From: CAMTWZ01 sp041749075
GTDB taxonomy: Bacteria; Bacteroidota; Rhodothermia; Balneolales; HLUCCA01
Direction of reading: 5' to 3'
Length of the DNA: 64,000 nucleotides
Assembly (NCBI GenBank): GCA_041749075.1
Contig: JBGTBY010000010.1
Coordinates: 62,001 to 126,000, forward strand
Under the pieces are notes generated by a model. The model was not told the DNA's origin. It did no database searches and worked only from the letters and a program-made list of their open reading frames with translations. Numbering within the stretch: position 1 is the stretch's first letter; every line of letters begins with the position of its first letter. This document shows, piece by piece, positions 7,223-16,401 of this stretch. The position numbers and the translations under genes were made by a program.

Positions 7223-7887
7223 TCGGGTTCGTCCTCTTCCAATGGAATATTTAAGGTCAAAAATACATCCCTTAATTCATCAAAACCGGCTCCCGCTCGC
7301 TGGATGAGCGGTGTGGATCCGGTCAGATTGATGACGGATGTCTGTAGGTTGATGGGTTCCAACTCGTCGTCGACGATCAAGTCGACTTGGTTGAATAACT
7401 CCTCCATCAGCAGTTCTCTGTTCAATAATGTTCCACCTCCCGACATTTCCTGCGCCGTCACACCTAGAATGGGCGCGCCCAATTCTTGCAACAATTGTGT
7501 GCATATCGGGGATGCGGGCACACGAAACCCGATGGTTTTGCGCTTGGCATGTACCAGTAGACTCGGAACTTCCTTCGTGGCCGGAAGAATGAAGGTGTAC
7601 GGACCCGGTATCAGCCGCTTGATCAGCTTGAAATGGCTATCGGTGATGTGGGCGAAGCGCGACAAGCCTGTCATCGAATCGATCATCAGTGTGAAGGTGT
7701 GATTCGGCATCAACCGACGAATCGTGCGGATGCGGTCGAGTCCCTTTTTATTGCTGTACACACATCCGATCGCATACTGGGTATCGGTGGGAAACAACAG
7801 GATCTGATTGGCCCGCAAGGCATCCACGATGTCGAACAATCGCTTGTTCTGTGGGGTTACGGGATGAAGTGAAATGCGCTTGGCCAT
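7219..7887 (-). CDS. YciO/YrdC/Sua5-family protein (threonylcarbamoyl-AMP synthase-like)
   Basis: 222 residues of the YrdC-like fold. The N-terminus ALRANQILLFPTDTQYAIGC is the family's nucleotide/bicarbonate pocket strand, followed by RRLMPNHTFTLMI, the variant of the KRP motif typical of the YciO branch, and later RVPASPICTQLLQELGAPILGVTAQ. True TsaC/Sua5 enzymes make the threonylcarbamoyl adenylate used for t6A in tRNA; the YciO branch function is less certain. First gene of a two-gene operon with pfkA; the divergent DUF420 gene starts 36 bases away. Confidence 0.85.
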   Translation of the reverse strand: MAKRISLHPVTPQNKRLFDIVDALRANQILLFPTDTQYAIGCVYSNKKGLDRIRTIRRLMPNHTFTLMIDSMTGLSRFAHITDSHFKLIKRLIPGPYTFILPATKEVPSLLVHAKRKTIGFRVPASPICTQLLQELGAPILGVTAQEMSGGGTLLNRELLMEELFNQVDLIVDDELEPINLQTSVINLTGSTPLIQRAGAGFDELRDVFLTLNIPLEEDEPE

Positions 7888-7923
7888 GTCAAAACATAAG
7901 CAGGAGAATCGTATTTTGACGCC

Positions 7924-8496
7924 ATGGAAAACAGCACCTTCAAAGACCAGGTCACCATCCCCGCATTTAAGAACCTGGACGCCTTCAAAGCCGCCTTTTT
8001 GATCATCGGCATCAGCCTAATCGCCTTCGCATTTTTGGTCTGGCTCATTTATTTCAAAGGCGGAAGCGAGTCGAGCGCCGAATGGGTGTATTGGCTGCCT
8101 GCGGTGAACGCGTCATTAAATTCGTTAAGCACCGTCTTTTTGATTTTGGCGATTCGCGCCGTTCTGAAAAAAAAATATGACCTTCACATGAAGTTCAATT
8201 TGGCGGCGTTCGGCACCTCCACGGCATTTTTGCTTACCTATGTCATTTATCACAATGCCGTGGGTCATACCTCCTTCACAGGAGAAGGACTTATCCGAGG
8301 TGTGTACTTCGCGATTCTGATCAGCCATATCCTGTTGTCGGCCTTGGTAGTGCCTCTCATCCTATTCAGCTTTTACTTGGCCTTCGCTGGTAAATTCAAG
8401 CAACATCGTGCGGTTTCGAAGGTGACGTTCCCCGTTTGGTTATATGTGTCTATCACAGGTGTGCTCATTTTTCTGATCCTGAACGCACACGCTTGA
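7924..8496 (+). CDS. DUF420 membrane protein (CtaM-like oxidase assembly factor)
   Basis: 190 residues with about five membrane segments. The pattern YWLPAVNASLNSLSTVFLILA, HMKFNLAAF, YVIYHNAVGHTSF and ISHILLSALVVPLIL, with conserved His and Asn in helices, matches DUF420. Members in Gram-positives (CtaM) are needed for aa3 oxidase maturation. Here it stands just ahead of the alternative complex III/caa3 operon, consistent with heme-copper oxidase biogenesis. Divergent from the YciO-type gene. Confidence 0.9.
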   Translation: MENSTFKDQVTIPAFKNLDAFKAAFLIIGISLIAFAFLVWLIYFKGGSESSAEWVYWLPAVNASLNSLSTVFLILAIRAVLKKKYDLHMKFNLAAFGTSTAFLLTYVIYHNAVGHTSFTGEGLIRGVYFAILISHILLSALVVPLILFSFYLAFAGKFKQHRAVSKVTFPVWLYVSITGVLIFLILNAHA

Positions 8497-8556
8497 AATT
8501 GGATAGAATCGGTTTAAATAAGAAGAATGGATACCGATATCCTGCGCGAACGTGGT

Positions 8557-8564
8557 TATATTTG
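8557..8564 (+). promoter_or_regulatory. Possible Bacteroidota-type -7 promoter element for the act operon
   Basis: TATATTTG fits the TAnnTTTG consensus of Bacteroidota housekeeping promoters, 67 bases before actA and within the only sizeable gap (8497-8630) ahead of the respiratory operon. A matching TTTG-type -33 box is not obvious, so the call is tentative. Confidence 0.4.
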
Positions 8565-8630
8565 CCACTTAATCTGCGCAGAGCATCCGCAGAGTAGCGC
8601 TTCGCAGAACACGTAACAAACCAGTTAAAA

Positions 8631-9278
8631 ATGGCTCAGCTATTTCCCGAATGGAGCAACCGAGTCCCAAGACTCCTGCTCGTCGGATCCGTCTTGTTGA
8701 TCACATCGATCGTTTTCTTTTTCTGGCATTTCGGTTCTCATGAATTTCTTGAAGTCGGGTATGCGCCACAGCAGCCCATCGACTACAGTCACCGTCTCCA
8801 TGCAGGTGAGTTGGGCTTGGATTGCCGTTATTGCCATGCATCGGTCGAAGTATCCGCTGTCGCATCCATTCCATCCACCCAGACCTGTATGAATTGCCAC
8901 ACCCAGGTACTTCCCGAAAGCGACAAACTCGCCCTTCTGCGCGAAAGTTGGACCGAAGGCACCGCAATCGAATGGGTGAAAGTCCACGACCTTCCTGATT
9001 ATGTCCAATTCAACCACTCTTCTCACGTGAATGTGGGTGTTGGATGCTCTTCTTGCCACGGACGCGTCGACCGCATGGAAGTGGTGATGCAAGCCGAGCC
9101 GATGAGCATGGGCTGGTGCTTGGACTGCCATAACAATCCAGGTCCGAGTTTACGTCCGCTTGACCAAGTCACCAACATGAGTTGGGTGGCCCCTGTCAAC
9201 CAATTCGAGTTAGCCGCCGACATTATATCCAAAAAGAACATTGCACCGCCGATCTACTGCAATGCTTGCCATTATTGA
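8631..9278 (+). CDS. actA: Alternative complex III subunit ActA, pentaheme cytochrome c
   Basis: 215 residues with one N-terminal membrane segment (about 13-32) anchoring a periplasmic cytochrome domain. Five CxxCH heme sites are present at residues 65, 86, 139, 163 and 210, the full set for ActA. It carries electrons within alternative complex III (quinol:cytochrome c oxidoreductase). First gene of the actABCDEF run; actB follows after 8 bases. Confidence 0.95.
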   Translation: MAQLFPEWSNRVPRLLLVGSVLLITSIVFFFWHFGSHEFLEVGYAPQQPIDYSHRLHAGELGLDCRYCHASVEVSAVASIPSTQTCMNCHTQVLPESDKLALLRESWTEGTAIEWVKVHDLPDYVQFNHSSHVNVGVGCSSCHGRVDRMEVVMQAEPMSMGWCLDCHNNPGPSLRPLDQVTNMSWVAPVNQFELAADIISKKNIAPPIYCNACHY

Positions 9279-9286
9279 TTGAACGC

Positions 9287-12274
9287 ATGAGTACAGCACA
9301 ACCCAATACATATTGGCGCAGCCTGAATGAACTGTCGCACAACGATGAATACAAACGCTTCGTTGATCGGGAGTTCCAAGCGAACGCCACCGAACTGACG
9401 GATGGTTATTCGCGGCGCAATTTCCTCCAAATCATGGGGGCATCGATTGCCTTAGCCGGTTTCGCCGCCTGCCGCAAACCGATTCAGAAAATCCTTCCAT
9501 ACAGCCGTCAACCGGAATTCGTTGTGGCTGGAAATCCGTTGTTCTATGCCACAGCCATTCCGTTCCGTGGAGCGGTGACTGGCTTGGTCGTGCAAACCCA
9601 TGAGGGTCGCCCGACCAAAGTGGAAGGCAACGAACTGCATCCCGACAGCCTTGGTGGAACCAATGTTCTTCAGCAGGCAACCATTCTCGACCTGTATGAT
9701 CCCGATCGTTCGCGAAACATCTTATTAGGTGGTGAATCCAAAACGGTCGCTGAATTCTCCGCTTTTTGTGCCGAGTTCTTCACATCCGGCAAGCGTGTGG
9801 CTTTCTTATCCGAAGCCACCTCATCGCAAACCGTATCGCGTATCCGTCGCAGCCTTTCATCGCGCTTCGCGAACTCGACCTGGGTTACCTATGAGCCATT
9901 CGGCGAAGAAAACGCCTTGCTCGGCACGCAGACGGTGTTCGGCAGCAAGCTTCGCGCCATTCCTCAGTATGACAAAGCGAATGTCGTGGTCTCGTTCGAC
10001 AACGATTTCATGTCGTCCGGACCAGATAGCGTCCGCGCTGCCAAGTTGTTCGCAAAACGCAAAAAGGTGATGTCGACCCAAGACGATATGAACCGTCTGT
10101 ATGTGGTCGAAAGCAATTATTCCCTCACCGGATCCAATGCGGAGCACCGCGTCCGTGTGAAATCCTCCGAAGTGGCCCAAGTCGCCTTCGCGTTGGCCGC
10201 CGCTGTTGGTGCCGATGGATTCTCGGGTTATTCCAACGCTCACAGCTCGCACGACATTCTGAATCAGATGGCCGCCGACCTCCGCGCTCAAAACGGCGCT
10301 GCGGTTGTCGTGGCCGGTGACGATCAGCCTGTATCGGTTCATGCCGCTGTGGCCGCCATCAATGTGGCCATCGGCTCCGTCGGAAATGGTGTCACGTACG
10401 CCGCCCTACCCTTTACCGATTCTGCGAACCAGAACGAGGCCTTCACGAAACTCATCAGTGATCTCAAGGCCGGTTCCTACGATGCCTTGGTGATGGTCGG
10501 AACCAACCCGGTCTATACCGCTCCGGCGGATGTGGATGTGAAAGGCGCATTGTCCGCCGTCGGAACCGTCGTTCATTTGTCTACCCATGTGGATGAGACC
10601 TCCGCCGCATTGCCTGCCACTGGCTGGCATGTGAACCGTGCCCATTTCCTTGAGGCTTGGGGCGATGGACTTTCTTACACAGGTGCAGAATCGGTCATTC
10701 AACCGTTGATTCAGCCCTTATTCGGCGGACTCAGCGACATCGAAGTACTGAATTTGATTGCCACTGGCACGTTCACCGCAGGTCACGATCTCGTGAAAAC
10801 GACCTGGGGCACCGCCGATTGGCGCGAGGTCTTGCACGATGGGTTGCGTAAAGGCACATCCTTCCGTGCTGAGGCTGCGCGTACCGCAAGCGGGGCAGGC
10901 CAAGCGGTTCGTTCATTGGCGGATGGAGCCGCGTCGGTGGATGGAATCGAAATCGTATTCAAGCCCGACAGCAAGATCTACGACGGGCGTTTCGCCAACA
11001 ATGGTTGGCTCATGGAACTACCCGATCCGATCACGAAAATTACCTGGGATAATGTGGCGCTCATGAGCCCGGCTACGGCGGGTCAGTTTGGCGTGGAGTA
11101 TCCTCGTTCCTCGATTCTACGTGCTCCTGCCGATGAGGAACCGATGGTCTCGATCACATCCAACGGCAACACCGTTGAATTGGCGATCTGGGTCGTTCCA
11201 GGTCATGCCGACGATAGCATCACCGTATACACCGGCTACGGACGTACCCACTCCGGACGTGTCGGGTCCGGCCAAGGTGTGGACGTGCATCCCCTCCGCA
11301 CATCCGGTTCCCCCCTCTTCACATCCGGAACCGTCACCAAGAGTTCGAACACCTATTCGATCGCGTCCACGCAAGATCACCACAGCATGGAAGGGCGTCC
11401 GCTGATTCGCGAGGCGACGTTGGTTGCTTACAAGGCCAATCCGACCTTCGCGCCGGATTTGGTGAAAGTTCCCGGTCCGATCGACGACAACGGCCAAGCC
11501 ATCTCCCTGTTCAATGAACAGACCTTCCCTGAGCGCGAGCCGCAATGGGGAATGACGATCGATCTGAACGCCTGCACAGGCTGCGGCGTGTGTACCATCG
11601 CCTGCCAAGCCGAGAACAACATTCCGGTGATTGGTAAGAACGAAGTTCGTCGCGGTCGCGAAATGCATTGGATCCGTGTCGACCGTTATTTCAGCGGCGA
11701 TGTGAATGGAAATCCGCAGATCGTGCATCAGCCGATTCCGTGTATGCATTGCGAATTGGCTCCGTGCGAGCAAGTGTGTCCAGTGGCTGCAACCACGCAC
11801 AGTGACGACGGTCTGAACCAGATGACCTACAACCGCTGTATCGGAACCCGTTATTGCGCGAACAACTGTCCATTCAAAGTGCGTCGATTCAACTTCTTCA
11901 ATTATCCGAAGACCTTCCTCACCGAAGGAACCGATCCTGAAGTGGTGCAAATGGCGATGAACCCGGATGTGACGGTTCGTTTCCGTGGTGTGATCGAGAA
12001 GTGCACCTACTGTGTGCAACGCCTGAGCCGCGCCAAAATCGAATCCAAGCGCGAAACCAACAGTGTGAAACCGAAAGACGGATCGGTGAAAACGGCGTGC
12101 CAGCAGGCGTGTCCATCCGATGCGATCTATTTCGGAGACCTGACCGACTCGAACAGTACCGTTGTTCAAACCAAACGCAACGAACGCAATTATCTGCTCC
12201 TCGAAGAACTGAATATTCGCCCACGGACCTCCTATATGGCGAAACTTCGCAATCCTAACGAAGCCACGGCATGA
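9287..12274 (+). CDS. actB: Alternative complex III subunit ActB, molybdopterin-like plus iron-sulfur
   Basis: 995 residues from ATG 9287; a longer frame upstream overlaps actA and is not credible. RRNFLQIMGASIALAGFAAC (about 41-60) is a twin-arginine signal. The N-terminal two thirds resembles a molybdopterin oxidoreductase, which in ActB carries no cofactor; the C-terminal 250 residues are a ferredoxin-type subunit with CTGCGVCTIACQ near 763, CMHCELAPCEQVCP, CIGTRYCANNCP and CTYC...CQQACP cysteine groups, giving several FeS clusters. The fusion of both parts is typical of ActB. Its stop overlaps the actC start by 4 bases. Confidence 0.96.
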   Translation: MSTAQPNTYWRSLNELSHNDEYKRFVDREFQANATELTDGYSRRNFLQIMGASIALAGFAACRKPIQKILPYSRQPEFVVAGNPLFYATAIPFRGAVTGLVVQTHEGRPTKVEGNELHPDSLGGTNVLQQATILDLYDPDRSRNILLGGESKTVAEFSAFCAEFFTSGKRVAFLSEATSSQTVSRIRRSLSSRFANSTWVTYEPFGEENALLGTQTVFGSKLRAIPQYDKANVVVSFDNDFMSSGPDSVRAAKLFAKRKKVMSTQDDMNRLYVVESNYSLTGSNAEHRVRVKSSEVAQVAFALAAAVGADGFSGYSNAHSSHDILNQMAADLRAQNGAAVVVAGDDQPVSVHAAVAAINVAIGSVGNGVTYAALPFTDSANQNEAFTKLISDLKAGSYDALVMVGTNPVYTAPADVDVKGALSAVGTVVHLSTHVDETSAALPATGWHVNRAHFLEAWGDGLSYTGAESVIQPLIQPLFGGLSDIEVLNLIATGTFTAGHDLVKTTWGTADWREVLHDGLRKGTSFRAEAARTASGAGQAVRSLADGAASVDGIEIVFKPDSKIYDGRFANNGWLMELPDPITKITWDNVALMSPATAGQFGVEYPRSSILRAPADEEPMVSITSNGNTVELAIWVVPGHADDSITVYTGYGRTHSGRVGSGQGVDVHPLRTSGSPLFTSGTVTKSSNTYSIASTQDHHSMEGRPLIREATLVAYKANPTFAPDLVKVPGPIDDNGQAISLFNEQTFPEREPQWGMTIDLNACTGCGVCTIACQAENNIPVIGKNEVRRGREMHWIRVDRYFSGDVNGNPQIVHQPIPCMHCELAPCEQVCPVAATTHSDDGLNQMTYNRCIGTRYCANNCPFKVRRFNFFNYPKTFLTEGTDPEVVQMAMNPDVTVRFRGVIEKCTYCVQRLSRAKIESKRETNSVKPKDGSVKTACQQACPSDAIYFGDLTDSNSTVVQTKRNERNYLLLEELNIRPRTSYMAKLRNPNEATA

Positions 12275-13656
12275 GTCAGACGTCAACTTACGTACCGGAA
12301 AAACCGCTCGTCGAGGGTAATCATACCTTCGGAAGCCTAACCGCTCTGATCGGCGACATCACCGAGAAACCCGCACCGACGTGGTGGTATATCGCGTTCG
12401 GCATATCCAACTTGTTGCTTGGATTGCTTCTCACCATGATCGGCTACCTGATCTGGGAAGGAACCGGGGTCTGGGGCATCACCAATCCGGTAGGTTGGGG
12501 CTGGGCGATCATCAACTTCGTATGGTGGGTCGGTATCGGTCATGCCGGAACCCTGATTTCCGCCATCCTATTCCTGTTCCGCCAAGGCTGGCGTACCGCG
12601 ATCAACCGATTCGCAGAAGCCATGACGATCTTCGCGGTCATTTGCGCCTTGATTTTCCCTGGTATCCACGTCGGTCGGATTTGGCTCGCGTACTGGATGT
12701 TCCCGTTTCCGAACGGCATGCAGATGTGGCCGAACTTCAACTCCCCTCTTCTGTGGGACGTGTTCGCGGTCGGTACTTACTTCACCGTATCCCTCCTGTT
12801 CTGGTATGTGGGCTTGGTACCGGATTTCGCAACCCTTCGCGACCGCGTGAAAAGCTCCATCGGCGCGAAAGTCTATGGTTTCTTCGCATTGGGCTGGACC
12901 GGCGGTAACCGCCAGTGGCAGCATTATGAAAAGGCCTACCTCCTGCTCGCAGGCTTGGCCACTCCGTTGGTACTGTCGGTACACACCATCGTATCGTTCG
13001 ACTTTGCTGTCTCTATCATTCCAGGCTGGCACACCACCATTTTCCCGCCATACTTCGTCGCAGGCGCCATTTTCTCCGGCTTCGCGATGGTGATGACCCT
13101 CATGTTGCTCGCCCGCAAGCTCTATGGCTTGGAAGACATCATGACCATCAATCACATCGAGAAGATGAACCTGATCATCCTCGTAACCGGAAACATGGTC
13201 GGATTCGCATACATCATGGAATTCTTCATCGCCTGGTATAGCGGCGTGACCTATGAAAAAGCGGCATTCATCAACCGTGCGATGGGTCCATATGCATGGG
13301 CGTATTGGACGATGTTCTTGTGCAACGTGATTTCCCCGCAATTCTTCTGGTCGAAGAAAATGAGAACGAGCATCGTCGCCTCGTTCATCCTGTCGATTGT
13401 CGTAAACATCGGGATGTGGTTCGAGCGCTTTGTGATCACGGTCACGTCCTTGGCTCAAGACTTCCTCCCATCCTCATGGGGCTACTACTCGCCGACTTGG
13501 GTCGACATTCTCACCTATCTGGGCACATTCGGACTCTTCTTCACCTTCTTCCTGCTATTCCTTCGATTCCTACCCATGGTGTCGATGGCTGAAATCAAGA
13601 TGGTGATGCCTCAAGCCGATCCGCATTACAACGAATCCAAAGGAGGACACGCCTAA
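12271..13656 (+). CDS. actC: Alternative complex III subunit ActC, NrfD-like quinol-binding membrane subunit
   Basis: 461 residues with about ten membrane helices. NPVGWGWAIINFVWWVGIGH near the second helix and HAGTLISAILFLFRQ are NrfD/PsrC-family signatures; ActC is thought to hold the quinol site. ATGA overlap with actB and TAATG overlap with actD show tight coupling. Confidence 0.95.
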   Translation: MSQTSTYVPEKPLVEGNHTFGSLTALIGDITEKPAPTWWYIAFGISNLLLGLLLTMIGYLIWEGTGVWGITNPVGWGWAIINFVWWVGIGHAGTLISAILFLFRQGWRTAINRFAEAMTIFAVICALIFPGIHVGRIWLAYWMFPFPNGMQMWPNFNSPLLWDVFAVGTYFTVSLLFWYVGLVPDFATLRDRVKSSIGAKVYGFFALGWTGGNRQWQHYEKAYLLLAGLATPLVLSVHTIVSFDFAVSIIPGWHTTIFPPYFVAGAIFSGFAMVMTLMLLARKLYGLEDIMTINHIEKMNLIILVTGNMVGFAYIMEFFIAWYSGVTYEKAAFINRAMGPYAWAYWTMFLCNVISPQFFWSKKMRTSIVASFILSIVVNIGMWFERFVITVTSLAQDFLPSSWGYYSPTWVDILTYLGTFGLFFTFFLLFLRFLPMVSMAEIKMVMPQADPHYNESKGGHA

Positions 13657-14204
13657 TGAAATCTCCTATGAAATCCGACTCTGTTTACGGCATTCTAGCC
13701 GAATTTAACGGCACCGGTGGGCTGCTGAACGCCGCAAAACTGGTCTCCAAAGCCGGATACACGAAATGGGACACCTACAGCCCATTTCCGATCCATGGCA
13801 TGGACGATGCGATGAACCTGAAACCATCCATTTTGGGACGCATCGTGTTTGCTCACGGCATCTTGGGATTCTTGCTTGGCGCAGGACTCACCATTTGGAC
13901 ATCCAGCATCGCGTATGCCCACAACATTTCCGGTAAGCCATTCGCCAACATCCCATCCTATGTTCCGGTCACCTTTGAATTGACCATTCTCTTATCGGCT
14001 TTCGGAGCGGTGTTTGGGATGTTCTTCTTGAACAACATGCCGAAACACCACAACAAATTGTTCAACTCGGAGCGCTTCAAACGCGCCACCGACGACGGGT
14101 TCTTCATCGTCATCGAAACCGACGATGATTTGTACAACGAAAGCAAAACGGCTGATCTGCTACGTCAAGCCGGTGCCATCCACATTGAACCGATTTCCGC
14201 CTGA
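13656..14204 (+). CDS. actD: Alternative complex III subunit ActD (DUF3341)
   Basis: 182 residues with two membrane segments (about 69-90 and 107-127). YGILAEFNGTGGLLNAAKLV, then GYTKWDTYSPFPIHGMDDAM, is the DUF3341 hallmark. Starts within the actC stop codon (TAATG). A second ATG at codon 5 is possible. Structural membrane subunit of the complex. Confidence 0.95.
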   Translation: MKSPMKSDSVYGILAEFNGTGGLLNAAKLVSKAGYTKWDTYSPFPIHGMDDAMNLKPSILGRIVFAHGILGFLLGAGLTIWTSSIAYAHNISGKPFANIPSYVPVTFELTILLSAFGAVFGMFFLNNMPKHHNKLFNSERFKRATDDGFFIVIETDDDLYNESKTADLLRQAGAIHIEPISA

Positions 14205-14206
14205 TC

Positions 14207-14806
14207 ATGCGCATTCAACACACTGTAGTGCTTTTCGTTGGTCTGATGCTGGCCGGATGCCAGGGTATGCCCTCGGAAAAGCCGCCGATCCACATCAATC
14301 CGAACATGGATTGGCAGCCCAAATTCAAAGCTCAAGACAAGAACACGTTTTTTGAAGATAACCGCGCCATGCGTGAGCCGGTCGAAGGAACCGTTGCCCG
14401 CGGATGGTTGCAAGCCGACCTCCAATACGAGCAAGGTATTGAAGAGAACGGTCGATTTGTGGCGAAAGCTCCTGTCGAGCTTTCGCGCGCCTTCCTGTAT
14501 CGCGGAAAAGAGCGTTATGACATCTATTGTTCGGCTTGCCACGGCGGCACTGGAGCCGGAGACGGTATCGTGATCGGCTACGGACTCGTCCCGCCCCCAA
14601 GTTTTCATGATCCACGCATCGTGGCCATGCCCGATGGGGAAATTTACAGCGCCATCTACAATGGTGTGAGAACCATGCAACCGTATCGCCATCAAATCAA
14701 GGTGGAAGATCGTTGGGCGATTGTCTCCTACTTGCGCGTGCTGCAACGCAGCCAGAATGCGTCCCAAGCGGATCTCCAGACACTAAACCTTACAGTAGTT
14801 AACTGA
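14207..14806 (+). CDS. actE: Alternative complex III subunit ActE, monoheme cytochrome c lipoprotein
   Basis: 199 residues. A lipobox LAGC places the lipidated cysteine at residue 18, and the single heme site CSACH is at 108-112; MQPY near 164 offers a possible axial Met. It is the periplasmic monoheme subunit that passes electrons towards the oxidase. Two bases after actD, three before actF. Confidence 0.95.
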   Translation: MRIQHTVVLFVGLMLAGCQGMPSEKPPIHINPNMDWQPKFKAQDKNTFFEDNRAMREPVEGTVARGWLQADLQYEQGIEENGRFVAKAPVELSRAFLYRGKERYDIYCSACHGGTGAGDGIVIGYGLVPPPSFHDPRIVAMPDGEIYSAIYNGVRTMQPYRHQIKVEDRWAIVSYLRVLQRSQNASQADLQTLNLTVVN

Positions 14807-14809
14807 ACC

Positions 14810-16009
14810 ATGACGCACGATTCCACATACGATTCCGTTCAGTTTCCGCAGAACATCAATCCAGCGAAGAAATTCCTGTACGCGGGTATCGCAGGACTGG
14901 TTTTGAGCTTGATCGGTTACTTTGCGGATCACGATCAATTCTTTTACAGCTACCTCACCAGTTTCGCCTTCGTGGCCAGCTTCGGCATCGCGTCGTTGTT
15001 CTTGGTGATGATCCATCACATCACCCGCTCCTCTTGGGCTGTGACTCTACGTCGCATTCCGGAAACCAACGCTGCAAATCTGGTCTGGTTGGGACTCATG
15101 TTCATTCCGGTCCTGTTTGGCCTTCATAGCTTGTATCACTGGACACATGAAGATGCCGTAGCCACGGATGCACTTCTTCAAGGCAAAGCCCCTTATCTGA
15201 ATATCCCGTTCTTCATCGTGCGGAACATCCTCTATTTCGCATTCTGGGGCTATTTGGGCTACAAATTGTACAAGAACACCATCAAGTTGGATCAAACCAA
15301 CGATTGGGGCATCGAAACCGATCAGCGCAAGATCAGCGCACCGGGTATTTTCTTGTTCGGTTTTTCCGTCGCATTCGCCTCCTTCGACTGGCTGATGAGC
15401 TTGGATCCGCACTGGTTCTCCACCATGTTCGGAGTGTACTACTTCGCGATGGCGTTCCAAGCCACACTGGCCGCTGTACTGTTGGTCGCTTTGTATCTCC
15501 GAGGAAAAGGCTTGCTAACAAATACCATCACCATGCCAGCCTATTCGAGCTTGGGTAAATTGATGTTCGGTTTCACGGTATTCTACGCCTACATCGGATT
15601 CAGCCAGTTCTTCCTCATCTATTACGCCAACATCCCCGAAGAAACGTTGTGGTTCTACCACCGGTTGGAAGGCGGATGGGAGTATGTGAGCTATGGATTG
15701 CTGTTCGGCCGCTTCATCATCCCTTTCTTCATCCTGTTGCCTGCGGCATCCAAGACCAACCTGAAGCTGCTCAAATTCATGGCGATCTGGATCATCGTGA
15801 TCCACTTCATCGAAATGTACTGGGTTGTGATGCCGAACCGCGGACTCACAAACCCTGCTTTCCACTACATCCAACCGCATTGGATGGACCTGACCACCCT
15901 CATCGGCTTGGTCGGCATCAGCCTATGGCTGTTCTTCGATCGCTTCGGCAAACAAAACATGGTTTGCGTGAACGATCCGAAATTCGACGAATCCATCCAT
16001 GCTCACTGA
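14810..16009 (+). CDS. actF: Alternative complex III subunit ActF, membrane subunit
   Basis: 399 residues with about ten membrane helices, related to ActC. Features such as FASFDWLMSLDPHWFSTMFG, GLHSLYHWTHE and the His/Tyr-rich last helices (HFIEMYWVVMPN) are typical of ActF, proposed to take part in quinol handling or proton movement. Last of the six canonical act genes, 8 bases ahead of a small membrane-protein gene. Confidence 0.95.
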   Translation: MTHDSTYDSVQFPQNINPAKKFLYAGIAGLVLSLIGYFADHDQFFYSYLTSFAFVASFGIASLFLVMIHHITRSSWAVTLRRIPETNAANLVWLGLMFIPVLFGLHSLYHWTHEDAVATDALLQGKAPYLNIPFFIVRNILYFAFWGYLGYKLYKNTIKLDQTNDWGIETDQRKISAPGIFLFGFSVAFASFDWLMSLDPHWFSTMFGVYYFAMAFQATLAAVLLVALYLRGKGLLTNTITMPAYSSLGKLMFGFTVFYAYIGFSQFFLIYYANIPEETLWFYHRLEGGWEYVSYGLLFGRFIIPFFILLPAASKTNLKLLKFMAIWIIVIHFIEMYWVVMPNRGLTNPAFHYIQPHWMDLTTLIGLVGISLWLFFDRFGKQNMVCVNDPKFDESIHAH

Positions 16010-16017
16010 AACGGATT

Positions 16018-16401
16018 ATGGCTACTAAAAAGAACAAAGAATCGATTGAACTGGGCACGTTGGAACCTGAATATGGGTTAACCATTGATGAATTTCGTCG
16101 GGAGCTTGAATACGGCGTGGTTCCTGATGAGCTCAACTACAAAAAACTGTTTCCATTGTTTTTCGCTGGTATTTTGTTGGTCCTGGCATTGGTCATCGGC
16201 GCGATGGAAATGTATCGTTGGTTGGACTTTCAATCCTCGCAAAATGCCGCCGTCTCGGCTACTTATCCAGCGATCAATAATCTAAAACAGCAACACAAGG
16301 CCGATCTGACCTCAACCGGAGTGATTGATACCGACAATCAAGTCTATCGCATTCCTGTTGACAGCGCGATCACATTGATATTGAATGAACAAAACCGCTA
16401 A
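16018..16401 (+). CDS. Small single-span membrane protein between actF and sco
   Basis: 127 residues from ATG 16018; a longer in-frame version would run back through actF. The first 48 residues are charged, one membrane helix follows (about 49-66, FPLFFAGILLVLALVIGA), and the rest is a periplasmic tail containing IDTDNQVYRIPVDSAI, a short motif that recalls the VPI/ID-A-M segments seen in ACIII- and oxidase-associated tails. It overlaps sco by 17 bases. Position strongly suggests a subunit or assembly factor of the ACIII/caa3 complex, but I cannot name it. Confidence 0.75.
   Translation: MATKKNKESIELGTLEPEYGLTIDEFRRELEYGVVPDELNYKKLFPLFFAGILLVLALVIGAMEMYRWLDFQSSQNAAVSATYPAINNLKQQHKADLTSTGVIDTDNQVYRIPVDSAITLILNEQNR

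Noticed and set aside
8497..8630. Riboswitch in the act operon leader
   Set aside because: The leader is only about 65 bases after the predicted promoter and shows no extended conserved fold.
11117..12286. 389-codon minus-strand frame opposite actB
   Set aside because: It covers the iron-sulfur domain of actB in antisense and has a His/Arg-rich composition typical of shadow frames.
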